Assembly: GCF_002013375.1 (NCBI RefSeq)
Contig: NZ_MAEW01000001.1
Coordinates: 186,001-250,000 of the forward strand
DNA length: 64,000 nt
Source of the DNA: Mycobacterium sp. D16Q13
GTDB lineage: Bacteria > Actinomycetota > Actinomycetes > Mycobacteriales > Mycobacteriaceae
Direction: 5' to 3'
Shown: one piece after another, positions 44,130 through 51,790 of the stretch
Layout of the letters: each line of letters starts with the position of its first letter
Numbering within the stretch: position 1 is the stretch's first letter
Notes under the pieces: generated by a model
The model's input: only the letters and a program-made list of their open reading frames with translations
Database searches by the model: none
What the model was told of the DNA's origin: nothing
Program-made: the position numbers and the translations under genes

Positions 44130-44641
44130 GCTCCAGGCCCCTCACCTACGGGCCCGCGGGGGCTACCTGCCCGGGCGAAAGCACCTGGGCTCCCACACCA
44201 TCCGGTCTGCGACGATTCGAACAGACAGTCCCCATCGGACACGGCGATGAGGCATGGCGAAAGGCTTCGCAGGCCGTACTGGCGTGGGGTGTCAAGCGGC
44301 GCAGCGGCTTCCGGGTGAATCCGGAGGTGACCGTGAGCGAGGGCGCCGAGTTCCAGATCAGCTTCGGATGGGGCCGGTTCAGCATTCACGAGCCGGTGCG
44401 CATCGTGGCCGTGGCCAACACCAACGACCGCTGCGGGTTTGCGTACGGCACGCTACCGGGCCATCCCGTATCGGGCGAAGAGGCATTCATCGTGCACCAG
44501 AATGGCGACGGCACGGTGTTTCTCACGCTGCGCTCGCTGACGCGGGCCGCCCCATCAGGCTTCTGGCGGCGAGTCTTCCCGATACTCCTGATGGCGCAAC
44601 GGGTCTTCCGTCGTCGTTACCTGCGGGCGCTGGCGTCCTAA
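44126..44641 (+). CDS. DUF1990 family protein
   Basis: A 171-aa protein with the DUF1990 pattern: LTYGPAGATC at the start, RRFEQTVPIGHGDEAWRKASQAVLAWGVKRRSGF, FAYGTLPGHPVSGEEAFIVH and a final LTRAAPSGFWRRVFPIL. The fold is probably SRPBCC-like and its role is unknown. It is translationally coupled to HxlR (ATGA) and overlaps the LysR gene convergently by 4 bases. Confidence 0.8.
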   Translation: MSSRPLTYGPAGATCPGESTWAPTPSGLRRFEQTVPIGHGDEAWRKASQAVLAWGVKRRSGFRVNPEVTVSEGAEFQISFGWGRFSIHEPVRIVAVANTNDRCGFAYGTLPGHPVSGEEAFIVHQNGDGTVFLTLRSLTRAAPSGFWRRVFPILLMAQRVFRRRYLRALAS

Positions 44642-45546
44642 TCGACGGAGGACGCCAGGTCCACCAGTGTCCGCGCCGGTCCTGTCGGCGGAGAACCCGG
44701 CCGCCATACTGCCCGGAACTGACGCGTGAACACCATCGCGTCGGCCAGGGCGACCTCACACAGCGTGCCCGCGGACAGTTCGGGGGCCGCGATGAGACGG
44801 CTGATTATCGCCGGCGCCAAACCCGTTGCCGCCGCGGCCTTGATCGCCGCTGCCGAGCCCAGTTCTGCCGCCGGCGTCGCGGGCTGGCACACCTGGCTGA
44901 GCACCTCCCAAACGGTGTCGCGGGTACCGGAGCCCGGCTCGCGCATCAGAAGCGGCGTGGTGGCGAGTTCGCGCAGCGTCACGGGTTTACGCCGCCGAGC
45001 CCACTTGTGTCCGGGCCCCACCACGACGACCAGCTCGTCGGCGCCCAGCACTTCCCCACCCAGTCCGGCGGGCGCGTGCGGCCCCTCGATGAATCCCAGG
45101 GTCGCGCTACCGCCCCGCACCAACTCACAGACCTGTTGCGTGTTGCCCACTTCCAGCGACACCGCGACATCAGCGTGCCGTGATCGAAGAGCTGTTAGCC
45201 ACAACGGAATCCGATGATCGGCGATGGTGCGCGAAGCGGCGACCACCAGCCGCGGCGCCCGGCCGGAATGCAGCGCGGCCACACCGGTGACGAACTCTCG
45301 CGCCGCTGCGAGCACCGGAGTGGCGTAGCCGATGACGGCCAATCCAGCATCGGTAAGCCGCGACCCGGTGGGACCACGCTCCAGCAATACCAACCGAAGG
45401 CGCCGTTCCAGCGCGCGGATACGCATGCTGGCCGCGGGCTGTGAAATGCCGTGCTGGCGCGCCGCGGCTCCGAGGCTGCCCGTCTCGGCGACGGACACCA
45501 GCAGGTCCAGCACGTCGAGATCGGGTGTGCCCGGCGGAAGAGGCAT
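44638..45546 (-). CDS. LysR family regulator
   Basis: A 302-aa LTTR. The N-terminal helix-turn-helix is VSVAETGSLGAAARQHGISQPAASMRIRALERRL near residues 14-50, and a two-lobed effector domain follows (about 90-295, FIEGPHAP near 150). It is divergent from a deaminase gene, and a GTAAT-N8-ATTAC repeat lies in the 64-base spacer. The likely target is the deaminase. Confidence 0.88.
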   Translation of the reverse strand: MPLPPGTPDLDVLDLLVSVAETGSLGAAARQHGISQPAASMRIRALERRLRLVLLERGPTGSRLTDAGLAVIGYATPVLAAAREFVTGVAALHSGRAPRLVVAASRTIADHRIPLWLTALRSRHADVAVSLEVGNTQQVCELVRGGSATLGFIEGPHAPAGLGGEVLGADELVVVVGPGHKWARRRKPVTLRELATTPLLMREPGSGTRDTVWEVLSQVCQPATPAAELGSAAAIKAAAATGLAPAIISRLIAAPELSAGTLCEVALADAMVFTRQFRAVWRPGSPPTGPARTLVDLASSVD

Positions 45547-45580
45547 AAGTACAGTTTATGGGGTTCGACTAAAGCGCCTG

Positions 45581-45598
45581 GTAATTGCCCCCTATTAC
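45581..45598. promoter_or_regulatory. GTAAT-N8-ATTAC repeat, LysR-type box
   Basis: GTAATTGCCCCCTATTAC has arms GTAAT and ATTAC and fits the T-N11-A form of LysR sites. It ends 12 bases before the deaminase start in the divergent spacer. Confidence 0.5.
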
Positions 45599-45610
45599 GA
45601 TGGGAGAGCC

Positions 45611-46087
45611 ATGGACGACAACGACATCCGGCACCTGCGCCGCTGCATTGAACTAGCCGCCGAGGCCCTCGATGCCGGCGACGAGCCCTTTGGATCACTG
45701 CTCGCCGGACCTGACGGCGCCGTGCTGATCGAGGACCGCAATCGCGTCAGCGGAGGCGATTCGACACGCCATCCCGAATTCGAACTGGCCCGGTGGTCCG
45801 CTGAGAATCAGCCGCCGGCCGACCGCGCATCCTCAACGGTGTACACCTCGGGAGAGCACTGCCCCATGTGCTCGGCCGCCCACGCATGGGTGGGGCTGGG
45901 CCGAATTGTGTACGCCAGCTCCTCGGCCCAGCTGACGCAGTGGCTCACCGACCTCGGCGTGCCCCCGGGCCCGGTTGCGGCACTGTCCATCAACGAGGTC
46001 GCGCCTGGCATTGAGACCGACGGTCCGGCACCGGATCTCGCCGGAGATGTGCATGCATTGCACGTCCGCTTCCGCGCGGGTGGCTGA
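45611..46087 (+). CDS. nucleoside deaminase (cytidine/deoxycytidylate deaminase fold)
   Basis: A 158-aa zinc deaminase. The first zinc ligand and the acid are in TRHPEFEL near residue 59, an HPE variant of the usual HAE. The Cys pair is in SGEHCPMCSAAHAW near 82-92. Guanine- or cytosine-type base deamination is likely, but the altered motif means the substrate is open. Start ATG 45611 has GGGAGAG upstream. It is divergent from a LysR regulator and converges on the LCP gene. Confidence 0.8.
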   Translation: MDDNDIRHLRRCIELAAEALDAGDEPFGSLLAGPDGAVLIEDRNRVSGGDSTRHPEFELARWSAENQPPADRASSTVYTSGEHCPMCSAAHAWVGLGRIVYASSSAQLTQWLTDLGVPPGPVAALSINEVAPGIETDGPAPDLAGDVHALHVRFRAGG

Positions 46088-46092
46088 TCAGT

Positions 46093-47673
46093 TCACTTGA
46101 CGCACGCGACGCCGTCCGCACCCATCTGGCTCAAGTCGGTTGGCGCCGGCGCCTGCACGCCCGTTCCCGTCGCGGCAACCGCGGTCAAGACGTCGGTCGA
46201 ATTGGCATCCGCTGACGAGTCGCCCTTCTTCCCGGCGCTGTGATGGGCGATGTAGTCGTCCGCGGGGAACTGCGAACCCACCGTCAGCTGAACAGTTCCG
46301 GGTGCGACCGCACCGGATTCCGTCATCGGCAGATGCAGTTGATCGGCGAGCGCCTGCGCGCCCTCTTGGGCATCTGAGCCATAGACAATCGAGCTCTCGG
46401 TCGACATCGCCTCGGCCGTCGTCGCGCGACCACGCGTGAATCCCCGGGCCGTAAAGGCATCTTCGATGGCCGCACCCAGTCCGTCGCGCTCCGTCGCGTT
46501 GACGACGTTGAGCACCACGGGCGTCGAAAGCGGGGCCGCGGGCATCACCGCGGCCGCAGTGGGCGGCGCGGGGGCGATATCGGCGAAGAAGCGATCATGG
46601 ACGATCTGCCGGATCGTCGGGAGGTCCACGATATTGACGTCCGAACCGTTCGGATCCTGGCCAAAGTCAGAGATGGGCAGCGTGTAGAGAGACATTGGCC
46701 TCTTGGTCAATGTCGAGGCGCGCGCGGCGAAGTCGACGATATTGAGGCCGGAGTCGATCGCGACGTTCTCGTGCGCGACGTTCAGGAAGTTGCGCACCGC
46801 GGCCGGATTCGACATCGCTCCACCCTTGCGCACCGCGGTCAACAACGACACCAGGAAGGCCTGCTGGCGCCGGGTGCGGTCCATATCCGTGAACGATCCG
46901 TCGTTCTCGTCACGCCTCTGCCTGACGAAGGCCATCGCCTGGGCTGCGTCGATCTGCTGAACACCTTCGTGGAAGTTGGCGCCGGAGAACTCGTCGACCG
47001 TGTCGTGGTTCAGGCACACGGTGATGGGCTGCACCGACTTGGCGATCTGGAAGAACGCGGCGAGGGTCACTTCCACGAAGTGATCGATCGGCACGCCCAG
47101 GAAGTCACGCACCGTGTCGATCTGAGCCTTGCGCCCAGCCTCACGGGCGGCCTGCTCACGGGCGGTCAGATCGTTGGCACCCGCAGTGTCCGAACCACCG
47201 CTGGCCTGCCTGTCCAGTGCCTGCTGGTAGGCAAATCCGTAGGCCTGCTTGATCTTGCCCTTGCACACCGACCCGGGGCAGCCCGCCAGGTCCACATAGT
47301 CGTCGCGCGGGATCGACACCGCGGTGATGGGACCGTCGTTGCCCGGGATGTGCACCACAATCAGCACATTCGCGTTGTACCCACCGGACGTCTCGTCACC
47401 GGCATGCAGCGCGTCGTACATATCCTGCGGTAGCGGCTGCCCGTTCTGGTCGAGCCGGCTATCCAGGCCCATGAGCAGGATGTTCTGGTCTTGGCCGACA
47501 GGAGTCAGCACCCCGGGTAACACGTGCGAGGTGATGATCTGCCCTACCGCCGTGTTGTATCCGGCCCAGCCAAAACCTGTGATGGCCATGACAAATGCCG
47601 CAGCGATACCGACGACCAGACGCCCCTTCTCCAGCACCCAGCGCTGCGCCTCACCAGAATCCAGCTCGCCCAT
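46093..47673 (-). CDS. LytR-CpsA-Psr (LCP) family cell-wall ligase
   Basis: A 526-aa type-II membrane protein. One TM helix (RLVVGIAAAFVMAITGFGWAGY) lies near residue 20-40. The LCP domain follows with NILLMGLDSR, ISIPRDDYVDL-type Arg/Asp residues in AVSIPRDDYVDL near 130, and VRQRRDENDGSFTDMDRTRRQQAF near 255. A LytR_C domain (VVLNVVNATERDGLGAAIEDAFTARGF) is at about 390-480. In mycobacteria LCP proteins attach arabinogalactan to peptidoglycan (Lcp1/Rv3267). Which paralogue this is cannot be settled here. Confidence 0.87.
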   Translation of the reverse strand: MGELDSGEAQRWVLEKGRLVVGIAAAFVMAITGFGWAGYNTAVGQIITSHVLPGVLTPVGQDQNILLMGLDSRLDQNGQPLPQDMYDALHAGDETSGGYNANVLIVVHIPGNDGPITAVSIPRDDYVDLAGCPGSVCKGKIKQAYGFAYQQALDRQASGGSDTAGANDLTAREQAAREAGRKAQIDTVRDFLGVPIDHFVEVTLAAFFQIAKSVQPITVCLNHDTVDEFSGANFHEGVQQIDAAQAMAFVRQRRDENDGSFTDMDRTRRQQAFLVSLLTAVRKGGAMSNPAAVRNFLNVAHENVAIDSGLNIVDFAARASTLTKRPMSLYTLPISDFGQDPNGSDVNIVDLPTIRQIVHDRFFADIAPAPPTAAAVMPAAPLSTPVVLNVVNATERDGLGAAIEDAFTARGFTRGRATTAEAMSTESSIVYGSDAQEGAQALADQLHLPMTESGAVAPGTVQLTVGSQFPADDYIAHHSAGKKGDSSADANSTDVLTAVAATGTGVQAPAPTDLSQMGADGVACVK

Positions 47674-47793
47674 AACAGTTGACCATTGTTGTGGACAATC
47701 GGTCCAAAACACGGCAAGCACGCCTCGGACTCTCCGGCGAGTCCCATATCGACGCCCACTGTGAAGTACGTGTGAATTTGCCAGGGCCGCTCG

Positions 47794-48222
47794 CTAATCC
47801 GCGCGCGCGAGCCCCAGCACCGGGATAATTCGAGTGGTCATGCGCGCGTACTCGGCGAAGTTCTCGAAGCGTTCCGCCTGGCGCGCATAGATCCGGTCGC
47901 GCTCCTCACCCACCACATCACGCACTGTCACCGGAAAGCGGTCATCGCCGATCTCCACCGATACCCGATCCGGGTGGGCCAGCGCGTTGTAGTACCAGCC
48001 GGAGCTGTTCTCCCGTCCGTTGTTGGAGGCGAACACATAAAACTCGCCACCTTCTTCGCCCGGTTGGTAAGCCATCGGGTTTTGACGCGGTTCGCCCGAC
48101 TTGGCGCCGATGGTATGCAGGATCAACATGTCGAACTGCGCGAGAAAGCCGTCAACGGCGCCGTTCTCGCGAATCTGGGCCATCACGCTCGCATGAAAGC
48201 CTTTGGGGTTCGTTTCGGTCAT
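47794..48222 (-). CDS. deazaflavin-dependent (F420) nitroreductase family protein, Ddn-like
   Basis: A 142-aa split-barrel protein of the Ddn/DUF385 family. FDMLILHTIGAKSGEPRQNPMAYQ near residue 30-52 and EFYVFASNNGRENSSGWYYNALAHPDRVSVEIG near 60-92 are the F420-binding hallmarks. Family members reduce quinones or nitroimidazoles with F420H2. It lies 18 bases after the TetR stop on the same strand, so they are probably co-transcribed. Confidence 0.87.
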   Translation of the reverse strand: MTETNPKGFHASVMAQIRENGAVDGFLAQFDMLILHTIGAKSGEPRQNPMAYQPGEEGGEFYVFASNNGRENSSGWYYNALAHPDRVSVEIGDDRFPVTVRDVVGEERDRIYARQAERFENFAEYARMTTRIIPVLGLARAD

Positions 48223-48240
48223 GCCCTATGCAATGTCAAT

Positions 48241-48876
48241 CTAATTGACACTATTCCCGTGGCGGATGAAATCCTCAACAATTCCCTCGACAAACCCGTC
48301 GTCGACCGCCTCCCCCGTCACGATCACGCGGTAGTACAGGGGCGCCACCAACTGTTCGGCGAGGCGAGCGACATCGACGCCCGCGGGCAGTTCCCCCCGC
48401 TGCACCGCCCGAGTGAACGGAATCTGATCGCGTGCCTGCTGTTCGCGTAGATAGCGAGCCCGGAACGCGTCCGCGAGCTGCGGGTCATGCTGAGACTGGC
48501 CAATGAGGGCCCGAAACACCGCGCCAGCATCATCGGTCGTGAGGAACCGCGCGGTGGCGCCCAGATGGTGCCGCAGGTCGGCCTCGAGGCCGCCCAGATC
48601 GGGTGGATCCAACTGAAAGGCGGCGTCTTCCAGGAAGACGTCCATCAGCACCTCCGCCTTGGAACTCCACCAGCGGTAGACGGTCTGCTTGGCCACCCCC
48701 GCGGCCTTGGCAATGCCTTCCATGGTCACTCCGGCATAGCCCTTGGCGACCAGCAGATCGTCGGCGGCGTGAATGACGGCCTCACGCGCGGTCTCGCTGC
48801 GGCCATGCCGGTTTCCGAAATGGCGGCGCGCGTCGTCGGCCTCGCGGGGCTTCGCCGTCTCACTCACAACGTTCAT
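48241..48876 (-). CDS. TetR family regulator
   Basis: A 211-aa repressor. The helix-turn-helix is GYAGVTMEGIAKAAGVAKQTVYRWWSSKAEVLMDVF near residues 45-80, and the C-terminal domain is of the TetR_C type with FLTTDDAGAVFRALIGQSQHDP. It is divergent from an O-methyltransferase, and the 49-base spacer contains AGACG-TTG-CGTCT. The Ddn-like gene follows in the same direction, so both neighbours are likely targets. Confidence 0.88.
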   Translation of the reverse strand: MNVVSETAKPREADDARRHFGNRHGRSETAREAVIHAADDLLVAKGYAGVTMEGIAKAAGVAKQTVYRWWSSKAEVLMDVFLEDAAFQLDPPDLGGLEADLRHHLGATARFLTTDDAGAVFRALIGQSQHDPQLADAFRARYLREQQARDQIPFTRAVQRGELPAGVDVARLAEQLVAPLYYRVIVTGEAVDDGFVEGIVEDFIRHGNSVN

Positions 48877-48888
48877 CGAATCACCACC

Positions 48889-48922
48889 CTAGACTAGACG
48901 AGACGTTGCGTCTATTCTAGGT
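48889..48922. promoter_or_regulatory. AGACG-TTG-CGTCT operator-like palindrome
   Basis: AGACGTTGCGTCT at 48901-48913 is a perfect 5-3-5 inverted repeat within a longer partly symmetrical stretch of CTAGAC/GTCTA elements. It sits between the divergent TetR and O-methyltransferase genes and ends 12 bases before the methyltransferase start. Confidence 0.6.
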
Positions 48923-48925
48923 GAT

Positions 48926-49567
48926 ATGACAACGACACTTCATGAACCCGAATTCGCCACGATCGTGGACCGGCTCTTCGAGAACGCCTCACGCGATGCA
49001 CTCCCCGTCGACCGGACTACTTTCCACGAGAAGTCCGTCGAGGAGCGCGTCGAACTGTTCCAGAACATCTACGTGCCCGTCGCGCCCGATGCCGGACGGC
49101 TCCTCTACAGCCTGGTCCGCGCCACCAAGCCCAAGACCATCGTCGAGTACGGCCTGTCCTACGGGATCTCGACCCTGCATTCGGCCGCGGCCGTTCGCGA
49201 CAACGGTTTCGGCCGCATCATCACCACGGAAATGAACACCGCGAAGATCACCGCCTCACGCGCGACCTTCGCCGAAGCCGGAGTGTCCGACCTCATCACC
49301 ATCCTGGAGGGCGACGCCCGCGAGACACTAAAGACGATTGATGGACCGATCGAGTTTCTGCTGCTAGACGGCTGGCCCGACCTCGACTTGCCCATTCTCA
49401 AGATCCTCGAGGACAAGCTGGCGCCAGGAGCGCTCGTCATCGCCGACAACGTCGGATTCGAAAGCAGCAAGCCATATCTGGAGTACGTCCGTACCCCAGA
49501 GAACGGCTACGTGAGTGTGGCCTCACCCATCGGGGAATGCATGGAGCTCAGCTGCCGTTGTGCGTAA
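48926..49567 (+). CDS. class I SAM-dependent O-methyltransferase
   Basis: A 213-aa methyltransferase of the catechol-O-methyltransferase-like group. PKTIVEYGLSYGISTLHSAAAV near residue 70 is the SAM-binding motif I (EYG-x2-YGIST), and LLLDGWPDLDLPILKILEDKL near 140 is the post-motif region with the catalytic Asp. The N-terminal RLLYSLVRATKP segment is typical of the group. The acceptor is unknown. It is probably repressed by the divergent TetR protein. Confidence 0.83.
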   Translation: MTTTLHEPEFATIVDRLFENASRDALPVDRTTFHEKSVEERVELFQNIYVPVAPDAGRLLYSLVRATKPKTIVEYGLSYGISTLHSAAAVRDNGFGRIITTEMNTAKITASRATFAEAGVSDLITILEGDARETLKTIDGPIEFLLLDGWPDLDLPILKILEDKLAPGALVIADNVGFESSKPYLEYVRTPENGYVSVASPIGECMELSCRCA

Positions 49568-49657
49568 CGGCGCAATCTCACAGAAGCGTTGGCGGCGGTC
49601 GTCTCGCCAAAGTCTCCCGCCGCCAACGCCTTCAGAACCACTCCAGGAAGGTGTGGC

Positions 49658-50014
49658 ATGTCCAAATCTACCCTCGGCCTGACGGCCGCGGCGTGCACTT
49701 CGTTCGCATTGCTGTGTGCGGCGCCCGCATCCGCGGGGCCCAAATCACCTCAGACACCCAGCGAACTCGGCGCCGAGCTCCAATCACAGGGCTATAAAGT
49801 TCAGTACGAGCGAATCGGCAACTGCGCCTTGGACGCCGGATCGGTTGTCGGCACCCGGATCGGCCCGGCGGTGTGGGCCGATACCACCACCCAGACCAAG
49901 GCCGGTGGCGGCGTCGGCGACGGCGCCGGTACCCGCGGGGGCGTCACGTGGAGCCATGACGTGGACCACCAGATCGCCTACATCACGGTGGCATGCAAAC
50001 GCGCGGCAAAATGA
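49658..50014 (+). CDS. small secreted protein, unknown function
   Basis: A 118-aa exported protein. MSKSTLGLTAAACTSFALLCAAPASA is a Sec signal peptide with cleavage near residue 26. The mature part has two Cys (NCALDAG and VACKRA) that could pair, a Gly-rich loop and a C-terminal strand HQIAYITVACK. ATG 49658 has CAGGAAGG upstream. I do not recognise a family; similar small secreted proteins are frequent in mycobacteria. Confidence 0.68.
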   Translation: MSKSTLGLTAAACTSFALLCAAPASAGPKSPQTPSELGAELQSQGYKVQYERIGNCALDAGSVVGTRIGPAVWADTTTQTKAGGGVGDGAGTRGGVTWSHDVDHQIAYITVACKRAAK

Positions 50015-50160
50015 GCCGAGCCGTACGGGAGATCCGGTCGCGATGGCAGCGGTGATGATTGGCAAATAATCGGATGCGCTAGCCGCCCTGGGGAACTAGC
50101 ATGCCTGAAATCGTCAGTGCCACAGGGTAGCTGGTACGCCCGAAGTGGAGGACTTCCGCC

Positions 50161-50232
50161 ATGGCAACGGGGGGCAGCCGAGGCGAGCGCCCAGAGGATG
50201 CCTCGGCCAACAGATCCGGAGGCGAGCCCTGA
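50161..50232 (+). other. 23-codon ORF upstream of the Nudix gene
   Basis: ATG at 50161 follows GTGGAGGA and opens MATGGSRGERPEDASANRSGGEP, stopping 19 bases before the Nudix start. The good ribosome-binding site makes translation possible. The sequence has no recognisable function and could be a small upstream ORF. Confidence 0.25.
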
Positions 50233-50251
50233 GGGCTTCTATGCTGGCGGC

Positions 50252-50689
50252 GTGAGCACGAGCGAGCCCATGGGCACCATTCGAGTCAGCGCTGTGGTGC
50301 TGCGGGACGACCGCGGAGCTGTCCTGACCGTCCGTAAACGCGGCAGCACCCGGTTTATGTTGCCCGGCGGTAAGCCCGACGTGGGCGAAAGCGCAGCGGA
50401 AACCGCCGTACGTGAAGTCCGCGAAGAGCTGTCGATCGATCTGGAGCCGACGGCACTGCGCTCGCTCGGGGTCTTCAGAGCTGCGGCCGCGAACGAACCC
50501 GGATTCGATGTTGAGTCAACGGTGTTCGCCCATCCGCCGGTACCGGTCAGTCAACCGGCCGCCGAAATCGAGGAACTGCGCTGGCAGTTACTTGATGGGC
50601 CGTATCCCACAGATCTGGCACCCCTGCTCGCAGAGCACATACTCCCCGCTCTTGTCCAAGCGCCAAGCACGGGTCTGACAGCCCCCTAG
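50252..50689 (+). CDS. Nudix hydrolase
   Basis: A 145-aa pyrophosphohydrolase. The Nudix box GGKPDVGESAAETAVREVREELSI near residues 37-60 fits G-x5-E-x7-REVxEE. The N-terminus IRVSAVVLRDDRGAVLTVRK is the usual first strand pair. The start may be GTG 50252 or ATG 50270. The gene ends just before the bidirectional palindrome that terminates ssrA from the other side. The substrate (oxidised nucleotide, sugar nucleotide or CoA ester) is not evident. Confidence 0.83.
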   Translation: MSTSEPMGTIRVSAVVLRDDRGAVLTVRKRGSTRFMLPGGKPDVGESAAETAVREVREELSIDLEPTALRSLGVFRAAAANEPGFDVESTVFAHPPVPVSQPAAEIEELRWQLLDGPYPTDLAPLLAEHILPALVQAPSTGLTAP

Positions 50690-50695
50690 AACAAA

Positions 50696-50727
50696 AGAAG
50701 ACCCCCCGAACGTTCGGGGGGTCTTCT
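50696..50727. terminator. Perfect 15-2-15 bidirectional terminator
   Basis: AGAAGACCCCCCGAA, CG, TTCGGGGGGTCTTCT form a perfect 15-bp stem. On the minus strand it follows the tmRNA 3' end by about five bases and continues with TTTTG, giving an intrinsic terminator for ssrA. From the other side it follows the Nudix stop. Confidence 0.9.
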
Positions 50728-50732
50728 ATCTG

Positions 50733-51098
50733 TGGAGCTGCCGGGAATTGAACCCGGGTCCAACGGCCGTTCATTAAGGCTTCTCCGTGCGCAGTTCGCT
50801 ATGCCTCTACTTGGATCTCTCGGTCTCGCGAACAAGCCGAGATGACGATCCCAGTCGCTGTTTGATGTCCCTACGGGCCCCGCGACCGAACCCGTAGGTT
50901 TGTCCCTCTAGCTGATGCCAGGGTCCGGGCCGAGGGCGCTCCCGGTCTGACAGACACGCAGTCGCTTAGGCAGCGAGTGCGTAGTCGCGCTGATGAGAAT
51001 CGGCGCTTAATTGGTTGCAATGACGCTTACGGTGGTCTCTTGCCTGCACCGGCACGCTTCCCTTAAGTCGAGACTCGCTGTCGAAACCTTTCAGCCCC
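50733..51098 (-). ncRNA. ssrA: tmRNA
   Basis: The minus strand starts GGGGCTGAAAGGTTTCGAC and ends GGTTCAATTCCCGGCAGCTCCA, forming the Ala-tRNA-like domain with a G3:U70 pair. The tag frame inside reads ADSHQRDYALAA then TAA, the mycobacterial proteolysis tag. The total of about 366 bases is normal. It works with SmpB, encoded 3.5 kb away on the same strand, to rescue stalled ribosomes. CCA is not encoded. A strong terminator follows. Confidence 0.97.
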
Positions 51099-51220
51099 GT
51101 CACCCCACCGACCATCGGTGAGACACTCCATCCTACCGCCGCAGATCCACGAAGCCACCGAATTACCCGGCCATGCCACGGTAGCGTGCTGGAAATCGCC
51201 AAACCTGGGGAGTTACCACC

Positions 51221-51790
51221 ATGCGCATGCTGCCGAGTGCCTACGCCGCCGTTGTGGCCGGTGCGACCGTATTCGCTGCTCAGGCGTCCGCCGAGCCGGC
51301 AGTACCCAACCTCGACGGCTACGCACCTGTCGAGCCCACCGCCTATGAGACGTACTCCGCATACGCCACGACGGGTGTGCAGTTCCTCACCCCCGACGGC
51401 CTGCGCTGCCGCATCACCTCGAACTCCCGGGCCACCGGCCTCGAGGGCACGTGCTGGGGCAAGCTCCCCGGCGTCGCGGGCGACGAGAACATCGCCACGG
51501 TCTCACTCAACACCCCCGCCGCCAGCCTGACCCACATGCCGGATCTGGGCCAGCAGGAGATTGTCGCGCGGCCCGACGCGTCACCGGCCGGCCCGGCGCC
51601 CGTCGACCCCAGCGCCTATCGCCCGCTGACCTCCGGCCAGAAGATCACCTACGGCCTCAAGGCCACCAACAAGATGATCACGTGCGCCGTGAGCGATCAG
51701 CGCGAGACGATCTGCATACTGCCCACCAACTTCACCGGCGACAGTCCGCACGGATTCGTGCTGTCCCCCACGGGCAGCCGGGCCTTCTAG
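51221..51790 (+). CDS. secreted protein, unknown function
   Basis: A 189-aa exported protein. The signal peptide MRMLPSAYAAVVAGATVFAAQASA is cleaved near residue 24. The mature protein has four Cys in two pairs (LRCRITSN...GTCWG and MITCAVSD...ETICILP), which suggests two disulfides and a duplicated small fold. ATG 51221 follows GGGGAG. This fits a family of short mycobacterial exported proteins without assigned role. It overlaps the FAD oxidoreductase convergently by four bases. Confidence 0.7.
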   Translation: MRMLPSAYAAVVAGATVFAAQASAEPAVPNLDGYAPVEPTAYETYSAYATTGVQFLTPDGLRCRITSNSRATGLEGTCWGKLPGVAGDENIATVSLNTPAASLTHMPDLGQQEIVARPDASPAGPAPVDPSAYRPLTSGQKITYGLKATNKMITCAVSDQRETICILPTNFTGDSPHGFVLSPTGSRAF

